Source of the DNA: Nitrosomonas sp.
Lineage (GTDB): Bacteria > Pseudomonadota > Gammaproteobacteria > Burkholderiales > Nitrosomonadaceae
Length of the DNA stretch: 48,152 nt
NCBI GenBank assembly: GCA_021582655.1
Contig: CP091135.1
Location: 1,368,494 to 1,416,645 of the forward strand
Direction: 5' to 3'
The number at the start of each line of letters is the position of its first letter. The first letter of the stretch is position 1. Shown here piece by piece: positions 17,369-26,453 of this stretch. Under the pieces are notes generated by a model. The model worked only from the letters and a program-made list of their open reading frames with translations. It had not been told where the DNA came from and did not search any database. The translations under genes and the position numbers were made by a program.

Positions 17369-17830
17369 TTAAGTAAGCGGGCTGCTATGGGCATGCGAAA
17401 CTACAGCATGTGAATGCGTTTCATGTGTTTGTTCGATCGGAACAATATGTAACTTGCCATGCCGTATGCCATTGGTGGCGATCACTCGGTTGGCGAAAAG
17501 CCTGACATCCTGAACAGTGCCGCGAAGAATCGCGACTTCTAGGCAATTGTCATGGTCCATATGTACATGCATACTCGATAGCGTCAAATTGTGGTGGTGA
17601 TGGTGTGCCGAAGTTACCTGACTGGCCAGATCCCTTTCATGGTGATTGTAAATATAACTGAGCGTGGCGATACAAAAGCCCTTGCTGTCTTTTTGCAATC
17701 GAGTGGTTTCAAGGTAATCCCGGATCAAATCCCGAATTGCTTCCGAGCGATTGTCATAGCCGCGCGCCTGAGATACTTCATCGAATTGTTTAAACAGCTG
17801 ATCATCCATTGAAATAGTAAATCGTTCCAT
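17369..17830 (-). CDS. nikR: Nickel-responsive regulator NikR
   Basis: This ribbon-helix-helix repressor binds DNA when loaded with nickel. The 153-residue protein has the RHH domain at 1-45 (MERFTISMDDQLFKQFDEV…RSEAIRDLIRDYL) and a C-terminal metal-binding ACT-like domain. Ligands match the E. coli set, shifted by one: H77 in a run of five His, H88 and H90 (MHVHMDHD), and C96. A His-containing tail (HETHSHAVVSHAHSS) may hold extra metal. It lies 53 bases after the TonB receptor on the same strand and is probably co-transcribed, which would place it under its own operator upstream of that receptor. Confidence 0.95.
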   Translation of the reverse strand: MERFTISMDDQLFKQFDEVSQARGYDNRSEAIRDLIRDYLETTRLQKDSKGFCIATLSYIYNHHERDLASQVTSAHHHHHNLTLSSMHVHMDHDNCLEVAILRGTVQDVRLFANRVIATNGIRHGKLHIVPIEQTHETHSHAVVSHAHSSPLT

Positions 17831-17883
17831 AAAATTTTCCTTGAATTTGTCGGTTAGAAATTTCTTATAATCAGGTGATAGGA

Positions 17884-20001
17884 TTAAAAGTTAGCTACCA
17901 AATTAACACGAATCGAACGGCTTTCTATGGGATGAAAATGTAAATCGCTCACGCCAGCGATCGATTCACCTGGAAGCCTTGACGTATAATAATAATCGAT
18001 TGCATGTGCCTTGGTATTCAACAAATTGAAGCCTTGTACGATGACTTGTACATTTTTGCCGATTTTGTAGCCTATTTGGCCGTTCAGCGTTATCGTATGG
18101 TTGGATTGCACACTGTTATCCTCAATCAACGAGCGTTTGCCGAAGTAACGAAACTGCATGCCACCGAATAGTGGTCCGATATTATCGACCGATACCGCGA
18201 GCTTCCCGACACCCCTGATTGCTCCCGGAATATAGTCGCCACCCGGATCGGTATCGCTAAAATGCGCGCGTGCCAAGGCATAATCCAAATCGATCATTAA
18301 CCAATTGGTCGGCATATAGAAGGTTGAAATTTCGAATCCCTCCCGTCTGCTGGGGCGGCTGGCTTCGGTGGTACCGGCATCGCCGACAAATAGCAATTCC
18401 GAATCCAGATCCAAGCGAAATACAGCGAAGGAAGCTTGCAGCCCTGGAATGATTGCAGTACGCACACCGGTTTCATATCCGACTGAACGCACCAGCGGGT
18501 TGACACGACTGATCGGATCACCGGATCTCGGATCCAGGGTGGATGTGGTACCTCGTGCATCATTGCTATGAAACCCGCTACCATAATTGAAATAGAATTC
18601 GGTTTGTGCCCACGGCCCGAAAATCAGGCTAAGCTTGGGATTGGTCATATTATCAAAACGATTGCCCGAATTGACACTCAGATTGCTATTGACGTTGAAC
18701 CAATAGTAATCCGAGCGTACACCGGCTACAGTGCGGAATTTCTCCAGCCACTGAATGCTGCTTTGGTAGTAAATTCCGACACTGTTTTGATTGATGTGAT
18801 CTTTGCGGGTGGTTGCCAAGGTCTGCCGCTGCTTGGTGGTTAATAGTCCGTTGTCGATCACATCATTCTGGAATTGCACGCCGATTTCATTTTCAATCCT
18901 GAATCGGCCCATTTGATTGGCCCAGTGATGGTTGATATCCAATGCGGACTGGAAACGCTTGTCGAGTTGCGAGAATTGATCTCCGTTGACAGGATCGTCG
19001 AGGAAATAGGTGAAGTTTGAAAATAGTGCCAGATTGCTGTGGAGGGTGTACAAATTTAATTGTGTGGTACCTAGGCGGCTCGTGTGCTGTAATGCACCCG
19101 ACAAGCTGAAGCGATGCGATTCTCCACCGTCGCTGGGATCAATCGTACCTAATCTGGGAATAAAACCGTTTATAACCCCTCGTTGCGGAATCTGATCGGT
19201 GGCATTCCAGTTGCCGCCATATCCCATTGCGGTCAGATTAAACTTGGTCGGACCGCGGTCTTGGCTATATCGTAATACTGCGTTAAATTTTTTGAAATCT
19301 TCGTGTTTGATCCAAGGGCCGTCTTTGGTCAGCAATTCCAATGCATACAGCACATTACCGCCGCCGACTTCGTGTGATTTTGCCACCAGCCCCCGCATAA
19401 ACCCCTGCTGACCCAGACCATAACTGGCGATGCCTTTGGGTAATTGGTTGACATAGCCCAGGCTGACCGCACCGGCGGAGGAAAAATCGCCTTGATTGGC
19501 ATAATAAGGGCCTTTCAAATACTGTACATTACTGACCAATTCGGGGATGATAAAATTGGTATCCGACCAGCCTTGACCGTGTCCATGCGAGCGTTGGTTG
19601 ACCAGCATGCCGTCCACGCTGATGCGCAAATCGGTACCGTGATCGAGATTAAATCCGCGTAAAAAATATTGATTGGCTTTGCCTTCACCGCTATGTTGCG
19701 TAACGATTAATCCGGGTACGGTTTCCAGTAATTCGCCCGGACGATAGACGGTGCGCAAATCGAGTTGCCGCTTCAGTACTGTACCTTCATTTGCGGAATT
19801 GGCGGTACCGATCAATTCTCGTGCATTGGCACGTACCAGCACTTCCGTGAGTGACGGTACCCCTGCAGCGGTTGCCGAGACAGGCATGCATGTCGCTATT
19901 GAAACAGCGAAGACAAAAAGCGGATACGATTGCACCACTGTCCGCTCTGTTATTATTTGCACGGACCTTCCTCTCAAAATTAGCGTTTTTCTCACGGCCA
20001 C
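17884..20001 (-). CDS. TonB-dependent outer-membrane receptor, probably for nickel
   Basis: The 705-residue protein has a signal region (to about residue 46), a plug domain (about 70-185) and a 22-strand barrel ending in the aromatic terminus …VNLVANF. The plug contains LRGFNLDHGTDLRISVDG and QRSHGHGQGW, features of a well-known receptor group. The start is GTG at 20001, seven bases after AGGGA; an ATG at 20003 is out of frame. The substrate is not shown by the protein itself. Nickel, or a nickel complex, is inferred from the nikR gene downstream and the NikR-like operator upstream. Confidence 0.85.
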   Translation of the reverse strand: MAVRKTLILRGRSVQIITERTVVQSYPLFVFAVSIATCMPVSATAAGVPSLTEVLVRANARELIGTANSANEGTVLKRQLDLRTVYRPGELLETVPGLIVTQHSGEGKANQYFLRGFNLDHGTDLRISVDGMLVNQRSHGHGQGWSDTNFIIPELVSNVQYLKGPYYANQGDFSSAGAVSLGYVNQLPKGIASYGLGQQGFMRGLVAKSHEVGGGNVLYALELLTKDGPWIKHEDFKKFNAVLRYSQDRGPTKFNLTAMGYGGNWNATDQIPQRGVINGFIPRLGTIDPSDGGESHRFSLSGALQHTSRLGTTQLNLYTLHSNLALFSNFTYFLDDPVNGDQFSQLDKRFQSALDINHHWANQMGRFRIENEIGVQFQNDVIDNGLLTTKQRQTLATTRKDHINQNSVGIYYQSSIQWLEKFRTVAGVRSDYYWFNVNSNLSVNSGNRFDNMTNPKLSLIFGPWAQTEFYFNYGSGFHSNDARGTTSTLDPRSGDPISRVNPLVRSVGYETGVRTAIIPGLQASFAVFRLDLDSELLFVGDAGTTEASRPSRREGFEISTFYMPTNWLMIDLDYALARAHFSDTDPGGDYIPGAIRGVGKLAVSVDNIGPLFGGMQFRYFGKRSLIEDNSVQSNHTITLNGQIGYKIGKNVQVIVQGFNLLNTKAHAIDYYYTSRLPGESIAGVSDLHFHPIESRSIRVNLVANF

Positions 20002-20028
20002 ATAAGAATCCCTATGATAACCTGGAAT

Positions 20029-20055
20029 GTATGATAAATTGTATTTATTTCATAC
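20029..20055. promoter_or_regulatory. Predicted NikR operator
   Basis: GTATGA (20029-20034) and TCATAC (20050-20055) form a perfect inverted repeat with a 15-base spacer. The E. coli NikR site has the same half-sites with a 16-base spacer. It lies between the divergent TonB receptor-nikR and metal ABC transporter units and could control both. A second TATGATAA (20013-20020) repeats the left half 17 bases away. Confidence 0.75.
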
Positions 20056-20086
20056 TTGATTAATATGCTTTGGAAGGGGGGTGGTG

Positions 20087-21058
20087 ATGAGGGAATTAAT
20101 TGGCTGCATTCTGATGCGGTTTTTGTGTGTAGTGATACTGGTGTTTGCGAGCACGGGATCGGCTTCTTCAAATGCCGACGGGAGATTGAAAATTGTCACT
20201 ACTGTTTCACCCATTACGAATATTGTACAAAATATCGGTGGGGTCTATATCACGGTTACCGGGGTTGTTCCGGATGGGACCGATTCACATACTTTTGAAC
20301 CCGTTCCGACCGATGTAAAAATACTCAGATCGGCGGATATGATTATTATGAACGGCCTTGATTTGGAGTTGCCGACGTTGAGCCTGGCAAAAAAAGTAAA
20401 AAAAGCGACTACGCCGATCCTGCAATTGGGCAATCACGTACTGGACGAGTCGGAATGGCAATATGATTTTAGTTTTCCGCGTGAGCGGGGACATCCGAAT
20501 CCGCATCTGTGGTTGAATATCGAACTGGTGATGCGCTATGTGGAAATTATTCGGGATCATTTGATTGTGCTGGATCCGGAAAATCGGGCCGGCTATTTGC
20601 ACAATGCGGCTGTATATTCGGTCAAACTGAAAAAACTTGATCAGGCGATTTTCAACTGTGTTGCAACGATTCCGCAAAATCACCGCAAGCTCGTTACCTA
20701 TCACGATTCTTTCGCTTATTTTGCACCACGTTATGGTATGACTGTGATTGCGGCGATCCAGCCTGCCGATTTTTCGGAGCCGGGTCCGCAGGAAGTAATC
20801 AGCATCATTAAGCAAATCAGAGAGACGGGGGTACCTGCGATATTCGGCTCGGAGGTTTTCTCTAGCAAAGTGATGGAGCAAATTGCGCGTGCGTCGCAAG
20901 CCAAGTTTGTTGATCAGTTATCCGATGACGAACTACCCGCACCACCCAATAATTCTTTTATTGGCATGATGGCCGCCAATATGAACATTATGACCGAAGC
21001 GCTCGGTGGGAAGACAACCTGTATAGCCGGTATTGATGCGCGCAATATTCCCTTCTGA
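20087..21058 (+). CDS. Metal ABC transporter substrate-binding protein (cluster A-I)
   Basis: This periplasmic metal-binding protein of the ZnuA/MntC/PsaA family is about 323 residues long. It has an N-terminal signal peptide (to about residue 25). Likely ligands are His in GTDSHTFEP, His in NPHLWL, Glu in GSEVFSS and Asp in FVDQLSDDELPAP. The H-H-E-D set is more like manganese/iron members than zinc ones, which usually also carry a His-rich loop. I chose ATG 20087 after GGAAGGGGGG; GTG at 20081 is possible. It overlaps the ATPase gene by 23 bases. Operator context suggests nickel, which would be unusual for this family. Confidence 0.88.
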   Translation: MRELIGCILMRFLCVVILVFASTGSASSNADGRLKIVTTVSPITNIVQNIGGVYITVTGVVPDGTDSHTFEPVPTDVKILRSADMIIMNGLDLELPTLSLAKKVKKATTPILQLGNHVLDESEWQYDFSFPRERGHPNPHLWLNIELVMRYVEIIRDHLIVLDPENRAGYLHNAAVYSVKLKKLDQAIFNCVATIPQNHRKLVTYHDSFAYFAPRYGMTVIAAIQPADFSEPGPQEVISIIKQIRETGVPAIFGSEVFSSKVMEQIARASQAKFVDQLSDDELPAPPNNSFIGMMAANMNIMTEALGGKTTCIAGIDARNIPF

Positions 21059-21857
21059 TTCGCAGTCGGATGCTGCTGTCAGTTTAACCGGTGTCAGCGC
21101 CGGTTATGAACAAAATATTGTGTTTGAGGATCTTTCCTTGGAAATTGCGGCAGGGATGTTTGCCGGCATCGTCGGTCCTACTGCCAGCGGAAAAACAACG
21201 TTGCTTAAAATTATTCTGGGTTTACATCCGGCCAACTCGGGTAAGGTGCTATTACACGGGGGGGCGCCGGTCAATAGAGTGAAGCCGGGTACGATCGGTT
21301 ATGTGCCGCAGCTTGGCAGTGTCGATTGGGATTTTCCAGTTACTGTTGAAGAAGTAATTATGATGGGGCTTTATACCAACGGTCGCATCTGGCCTTGGCT
21401 CAGTCGACCGGAGCGCATCAGGGTACGGACGCTTGCATATCGATTAGGAATCGATAATTGTTTGCAGCATCACATCAGCGAAATATCGGGCGGACAAAGA
21501 CAGCGTGCATTTCTGGCGCGCGCATTGATTAACAATCCCAAGTTGTTGGTATTGGATGAGCCGACTTCCGGTGTCGATATTAAAACCCAGCATGAAGTAC
21601 TGCACTTATTAAGTGATCTTAACGGCGAAGGCATTACCATCATTTTAACCACGCACGATTTGAACGCGGTGGCTTCTCATTTGCCATGGGTGATTTGTTT
21701 TAACCGCGGTGTGGTGGCGCAGGGGCGTCCGCATGATATTTTTACCAATGAAGTGATGACCAAAACCTATGGCGGCGATATTGTTATCGTTAAATATCAA
21801 GGACATTTTCTGATCGCCAATAGTACACCGCTTAATTTTATAGACGAGAATCGGTAA
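21036..21857 (+). CDS. Metal ABC transporter ATP-binding protein
   Basis: This is the cytoplasmic ATPase of the metal importer, 273 residues long from ATG 21036 (a TTG lies one codon earlier). Walker A is GPTASGKTT, the signature ISGGQRQR and Walker B LLVLDEPTSGVD. It has the VPQLGSVDWDFPVTVEEVI segment typical of Zn/Mn-type ATPases. It overlaps the binding-protein gene before it and shares one base with the permease start after it. Confidence 0.93.
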   Translation: MRAIFPSDSQSDAAVSLTGVSAGYEQNIVFEDLSLEIAAGMFAGIVGPTASGKTTLLKIILGLHPANSGKVLLHGGAPVNRVKPGTIGYVPQLGSVDWDFPVTVEEVIMMGLYTNGRIWPWLSRPERIRVRTLAYRLGIDNCLQHHISEISGGQRQRAFLARALINNPKLLVLDEPTSGVDIKTQHEVLHLLSDLNGEGITIILTTHDLNAVASHLPWVICFNRGVVAQGRPHDIFTNEVMTKTYGGDIVIVKYQGHFLIANSTPLNFIDENR

Positions 21858-22678
21858 TGGAATTGTTTCTTGAGCCGCTCGAGTACGAGTTTTTTCGTCA
21901 TGCCTTACTTGCTGCATTCATGGTCGGCGCATCCGGCGGCTTAATCGGTGTTTATGTGGTGCTGCGCGGTATGAGTTACGTTGGTCACGGGTTATCGCAC
22001 GCAGCGATCGGCGGTGCTGTTGTCGGCATTACGTTGGGTTTGGATTTTTATATCGGTGCATGTGTGATGGGACTGCTGGCGGCATTGATCATTAATAAGA
22101 TTACTAGAAATAACAAAATTAAACTTGATGCCGCAATCGGGATAGTGACCACCGCGATGTTTGCCTTAGGTGTGGCGATTGTCAGTAAGGTGCGAAATTT
22201 CAAACAAAATTTCGAAGCCGCTTTATTCGGCAATATTCTTGGTATTACTCAACAGGATTTGATAATTATCGGGTTTGTCGCTGGTGTGACACTGGTTACG
22301 CTGTTTTTTAGTTACCGTACATTGCTGTTTGCTACCTTTGACCGTGAAGCTGCGCAAGTATTTGGCATTAAAACGGCATCGGTGCAATTGCTGTTCTCAT
22401 TATTGCTCACGTTCTCCGTTATTGCATCGCTCAATGTGATCGGTGTCACCATGGTCGCGGCTACGCTTATCGCGCCTGCAATGACCGCAAGAATGCTGAC
22501 TGACAGCTTTAGTAAAATGATGATCTATTCAACAATTATCGGGGCTGTGACAGGTGTGATCGGTATGTATTTAAGTTACATCTTTAATGTCGCTTCCGGT
22601 ACTACCATTGTATTGTTCAGTGCCGTAGTGTTTGGCATATCAATGTTAATCAAACCAATGCGCAGCCGCTATGGATGA
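21857..22678 (+). CDS. Metal ABC transporter permease
   Basis: This 273-residue inner-membrane permease belongs to the ABC-3 family, like ZnuB and MntB, and has eight to nine hydrophobic segments. MSYVGHGLSHAAIGG near residues 39-53 and NVIGVTMVAATLIAPAMTARML near 195-216 are family landmarks. The start overlaps the ATPase stop (TAATG), so the three genes form a tight operon. Confidence 0.93.
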   Translation: MELFLEPLEYEFFRHALLAAFMVGASGGLIGVYVVLRGMSYVGHGLSHAAIGGAVVGITLGLDFYIGACVMGLLAALIINKITRNNKIKLDAAIGIVTTAMFALGVAIVSKVRNFKQNFEAALFGNILGITQQDLIIIGFVAGVTLVTLFFSYRTLLFATFDREAAQVFGIKTASVQLLFSLLLTFSVIASLNVIGVTMVAATLIAPAMTARMLTDSFSKMMIYSTIIGAVTGVIGMYLSYIFNVASGTTIVLFSAVVFGISMLIKPMRSRYG

Positions 22679-22798
22679 GCGTGGGGCTGTCTCGTATTAA
22701 CGGTAATATTTTCGCGGCGGATTGTTGAGAAACGTTTTTAGAAGTAATCAATCTTCGTCGTGACAATCCAGATCGCTTTTCAATTCAAGAACCCAGGG

Positions 22799-25264
22799 TC
22801 ATGCGACATCATCCGGAAATGTGCGGGATTTTGCAAAATTTTCCACGTATGTTTGAATTGCTTCGGCGGACATCGGTTGACTGATCCAGTGGCCTTGATA
22901 TTTCATGCAGCCGATCGATTTCAGCGTGTCGAATTGCAATTTGTTTTCCACGCCTTCGGCGACCAAATCAAGCGCCAAATTCCTTCCTATCTCAATAATC
23001 GATTTGACTAGAATAAGTGCATTGGGATCCGAGCGGATATTCCTGACAAACATGCGATCGATTTTGATTTGCGAAAGATTGAGGCGCATAAGAAAGCTGA
23101 GCGATGAATACCCGGTGCCGAAATTGTCGATCGAGATGCGAATACCCATGGCGCTGAGTTCGTTAATTTTTTTGATGGTACTGTCGTGTTTCTGAATGAG
23201 TGAGGATTCGGTCAGTTCGAGAAATAATTTTCGGCAGTCGATAGCGTGCTGTGTGATCTGTGCTTTTAGCTTAGCCACAAAATCCTCGTTTTGAAACTGA
23301 ACCGCGCTGATATTGAGCGATAGTGTGAGCGATTTGAGTGACGGATGTCGTTGCCATCTCTGTACTTGCTTGAATCCTTCCGCGATTACCCAGTCACCGA
23401 TCGGAATGATCATGCCGTTTTGTTCTGTAGCCGCTAGAAATTCTTCCGGGGTTAATATGCCTTTCCCGGGATGTTGCCAACGTAGCAGCGCTTCAATTCC
23501 GGTAAAATTTCTTGTGTTGTCGATTTGCAGTTGATAGTGCAGTTTGAATTCCTGCTTATCCAAAGCTTCCCATAGCGCTTTTTCGAGTTGAATTTTTTGT
23601 TCCAATGTTTTCTGCATGGCGGGATCAAAATAACGCAATGTGTTTCTCCCCGCATTTTTGGCCTCATACATGGCTGTATCGGCACGCTTCAGAATTTCCT
23701 CGATTCGATTGTATTCACTCATAAACATGCAGATACCGATACTTGCGGATCCCCGGTATCGCATTTCCTTAAAGCAGTATTCTTGATTGAGTAATGCCAG
23801 GATTTTCTTTCCGATAGTGGATGTTGCGGTGACCGCTTGTTGCGGATCATGTGCAAGCTGTTCGAGCATGACCACAAATTCATCACCTCCCAAACGGGCA
23901 ACAATATCCTTGTCTCTGATGCAGTGGCGAATTTGTGAGGAAACTTTGATCAGAAACATATCGCCGATATTATGGCCATATGTATCGTTAAGGGTCTTGA
24001 AGTTATCCAAGTCAATAAATAATAAGGCACTATGGCTTTGTTGGCGTCGGCTGGTCAGCATTGCGTGTTTAAGTTGCTCAAGAAATAAGCGACGGTTCGG
24101 CAACTTGGTGAGCGGGTCGTAAAATGCAAGATCCCGGATTTCTTTTTCAGAGGCTTTTCGTTGTGTAATATCCTCTTTGACTGCGATGTAATGTAGAATT
24201 CGGCCAAATTCGTTGGTGACCGGCGTGATGGTGATGAATACATCGTACAGCGTTCCGTCCTTTTTCCGGTTGATCAGATCGCCTTGCCACACTTTGTTGG
24301 TGCTGATTTCGAGCCACATTTCTCTGTAAAAGGAATCATTGTGCAAGCCGGAATGAACCAACCCCTTTATTTTTTTGCCTACCGATTCCGCTTGTGTATA
24401 GCCGGTTAATTTAAGAAAAGCAGGATTGACCCATTCGACAATCGATCTCGGATCGGTAATCACCATGGGATTAGCCACCGACTCGAGTGCGATGTTTTGT
24501 ATGGCTAGTTGCAATTCAGTTTTTTTGCGCTCGGTGATGTCGACATGAGTGCCGATGAGGCGCCTGGGGGAAATGAGCTGGCCTTGATGGTCCCGGGCAA
24601 ATGATGCTCTAGACAAAATATCGACCCAGTAGCCTTTCTTATGCATCATCTGGAATTCGATGTGGAATTTGCTTAATCGCCCGGAAAAATAATCGGTTGT
24701 GTGATTCAACACGCGTTCAACATCATTCGGGTTAGTTAATTGCCGCCATGTATTCAGATGCGGTTCCGGCAATTCGTTCTCGGTATATCCCAGCATCGTT
24801 TTCCAGCGGGGGGAATAATAGACCTGGTGAGAATCGATGTCCCAATCCCAATAACCGTCGTTTGCACCATCAAGTGCACAGGATAACCGTTGTTGGTGAT
24901 GATTCGATGCATCCAGCTTTTGCTTATATGCGGTCAGATTAAAGAAACTGCCTGTAAAACCCTCGACAATGGAGTCTTTGGTGATCGAGCTGATATTGAC
25001 TGCAACGTAAACCGAGTGTGCGTCTTTGGTTAGCAGGCGGCATTCAAGCTGTCTGCTGGCCGGTATTTTGCTTTCGGCCAGTTGATGAAACGCCGACATT
25101 ACCGCTATGTGATCTTGCTCATGAATAAAATTCGTCCAAGATTGGCCAAGGGTTGCCGCGATCGGAAAGCCGGTAAGTTTTTGCCAGGCAGGGTTGAGAA
25201 ACGAAAAAACACCGGAAGGGGTGAGTTGGAAAATTGCAATTTCTATTCTTTTTATCAATACCAT
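22799..25264 (-). CDS. PAS-PAS-PAS-GGDEF-EAL cyclic-di-GMP protein
   Basis: The 821-residue sensor protein makes or breaks the second messenger cyclic di-GMP. Three PAS/PAC domains fill about 1-375, without membrane segments, so it should sense a cytoplasmic cue. The GGDEF domain carries an intact RLGGDEF near 456-462. The EAL domain carries EALLRW near 589-594, so both activities are possible. The ATG at 25264 lacks a good ribosome-binding site, and the first PAS domain seems to begin abruptly, so the start is uncertain. Confidence 0.9.
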   Translation of the reverse strand: MVLIKRIEIAIFQLTPSGVFSFLNPAWQKLTGFPIAATLGQSWTNFIHEQDHIAVMSAFHQLAESKIPASRQLECRLLTKDAHSVYVAVNISSITKDSIVEGFTGSFFNLTAYKQKLDASNHHQQRLSCALDGANDGYWDWDIDSHQVYYSPRWKTMLGYTENELPEPHLNTWRQLTNPNDVERVLNHTTDYFSGRLSKFHIEFQMMHKKGYWVDILSRASFARDHQGQLISPRRLIGTHVDITERKKTELQLAIQNIALESVANPMVITDPRSIVEWVNPAFLKLTGYTQAESVGKKIKGLVHSGLHNDSFYREMWLEISTNKVWQGDLINRKKDGTLYDVFITITPVTNEFGRILHYIAVKEDITQRKASEKEIRDLAFYDPLTKLPNRRLFLEQLKHAMLTSRRQQSHSALLFIDLDNFKTLNDTYGHNIGDMFLIKVSSQIRHCIRDKDIVARLGGDEFVVMLEQLAHDPQQAVTATSTIGKKILALLNQEYCFKEMRYRGSASIGICMFMSEYNRIEEILKRADTAMYEAKNAGRNTLRYFDPAMQKTLEQKIQLEKALWEALDKQEFKLHYQLQIDNTRNFTGIEALLRWQHPGKGILTPEEFLAATEQNGMIIPIGDWVIAEGFKQVQRWQRHPSLKSLTLSLNISAVQFQNEDFVAKLKAQITQHAIDCRKLFLELTESSLIQKHDSTIKKINELSAMGIRISIDNFGTGYSSLSFLMRLNLSQIKIDRMFVRNIRSDPNALILVKSIIEIGRNLALDLVAEGVENKLQFDTLKSIGCMKYQGHWISQPMSAEAIQTYVENFAKSRTFPDDVA

Positions 25265-25558
25265 ACAGATTACACTAACAGATTATCCAGGCTTTTAAAG
25301 AGTATTAAATGTGTATATATTTCTTCAATTGAATAATGAGAGGTGAAACATATCAGAATTGACGTATTTGTGTAAGAAAATATTATTATTTTATGTGGGA
25401 AATAATAACTTTTGTTTTTGATGGAATGGCGATTTTTTTGCGATATACAGCGACGAGATCTATCGGTGAGGAAGTAACGCTGCACAACGAAGTGATGCGT
25501 CGTTCGTGCAGTCAATGATCAGCGTATTTAACGGCTTATCGGGGGTGGAGTAGGGGTG
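25265..25558. other. Intergenic region with a dispersed repeat copy
   Basis: About 290 AT-rich bases without a gene. A short hairpin-forming element at about 25478-25518 resembles elements at about 30565-30602 and 42321-42355. Confidence 0.5.
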
Positions 25559-25939
25559 TTATAAATCCGTTGGTTTGCCCGGTGCGTTTTTATTCAGGCG
25601 GGATTCCAAAGCGGCGGCGAGTGCTTTTTTATCCAGCGCATTCATTATAATTCCGGCATCCTGTAGTGCTGATTCCAACAGTTTCTGCATTGGCGTCGAA
25701 CGTTTCGGTTGTGGTTGGATGATGGCCGGGCGTAGCGTGACCGTTTCGGTTAGCGTGGGGATGTTTTCTGATTCGCCGGGATACACCCCCCCCGGTTCAT
25801 GGTGCGGGTGATCGAGTGTCGTGGGTTTATTGCTGCGGGCGGTACCGAACGAATTACCCCGGCCTTGGTATTTTTGCAGTAATCCGTTTAATTTCTCCAG
25901 TACTTTATTGTCATCGGAGTCGGAAGGCGGGGTGGTCAT
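25559..25939 (-). CDS. Small hypothetical protein downstream of holC
   Basis: A 126-residue protein with no signal peptide or membrane segment. The N-terminal half is polar and probably disordered (MTTPPSDSDDNKVLEKLNGLLQ…). The C-terminal part (about 80-126) is predicted helical (KLLESALQDAGIIMNALDKKALAAALESRL). I do not recognise the family. It follows holC by 29 bases and is likely co-transcribed with pepA-holC. Confidence 0.7.
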   Translation of the reverse strand: MTTPPSDSDDNKVLEKLNGLLQKYQGRGNSFGTARSNKPTTLDHPHHEPGGVYPGESENIPTLTETVTLRPAIIQPQPKRSTPMQKLLESALQDAGIIMNALDKKALAAALESRLNKNAPGKPTDL

Positions 25940-25968
25940 ATTTGTAATCGTCAGATATGCGTTGCAAG

Positions 25969-26403
25969 TTAATCGGTTTTGGCATCCAGTTGATAATGGT
26001 GTATGTCAAATCCGGCATTTTTATAATTGCGGTAACGTTCGCGAGCGGCCGATTTATCTTCTTGCGTGGTTCCGGCGATTTCGATTATCTTGGTGAATTG
26101 CTCGAAATAAGGCGGGGATTGATGATGTAGATTGAGCAAAACGTCAAAAGCTGCGTTGTTTGGTGTTTTGTTGCTCAAGATGACCGGCGTTTGTTGAACC
26201 AGAGAGATTTCCTCGTCGTTTCGGCAATGTGGAATGAAGCTGGTAGGAGAAAAGCTCCAGAGTCGTTGATCGAACTGTGCCATCAGCGATATATCGGGTA
26301 CATAGACAATCACGCGCAAACCCTGCCGGACCGCCTTGGCACATAATTGGCAAGCGGTCAGCAATTTGTCTGCGGTACCCGAATAGAAATTGATTTGTGT
26401 CAT
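25969..26403 (-). CDS. holC: DNA polymerase III chi subunit
   Basis: The 144-residue clamp-loader accessory protein links the replicase to single-stranded DNA-binding protein. MTQINFYSG…KLLTACQLCAKAVRQGLRVIVY at the start and the SFIPH segment fit the HolC family. The open frame extends upstream to 26607, but that extension is antisense to the pepA end. I place the start at ATG 26403, matching the usual HolC N-terminus; ATG 26421 is an alternative. Its position after pepA is the common betaproteobacterial order. Confidence 0.9.
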   Translation of the reverse strand: MTQINFYSGTADKLLTACQLCAKAVRQGLRVIVYVPDISLMAQFDQRLWSFSPTSFIPHCRNDEEISLVQQTPVILSNKTPNNAAFDVLLNLHHQSPPYFEQFTKIIEIAGTTQEDKSAARERYRNYKNAGFDIHHYQLDAKTD

Positions 26404-26410
26404 TTCGGAA

Positions 26411-26451
26411 AACCGATACATGCCGATTGAATCAATCAGCATGTATCGGTT
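26411..26451. repeat. 12-bp perfect inverted repeat between pepA and holC
   Basis: AACCGATACATG (26411-26422) and its exact complement (26440-26451) flank a 17-base centre that itself holds GATTG/CAATC. Together they would form a long hairpin at the end of pepA, overlapping the holC ribosome-binding region. It has only a short T-run, so it may act as an mRNA processing or attenuation site rather than a strong terminator. Confidence 0.7.
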
Positions 26452-26453
26452 AC

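Noticed and set aside
9065-17400. Second copy of the tRNA-Ser 3' end as the far attachment site
   Set aside because: Looked for TTCTCCGCCA and neighbouring bases before nikR and did not find it, so no attachment repeat is called.
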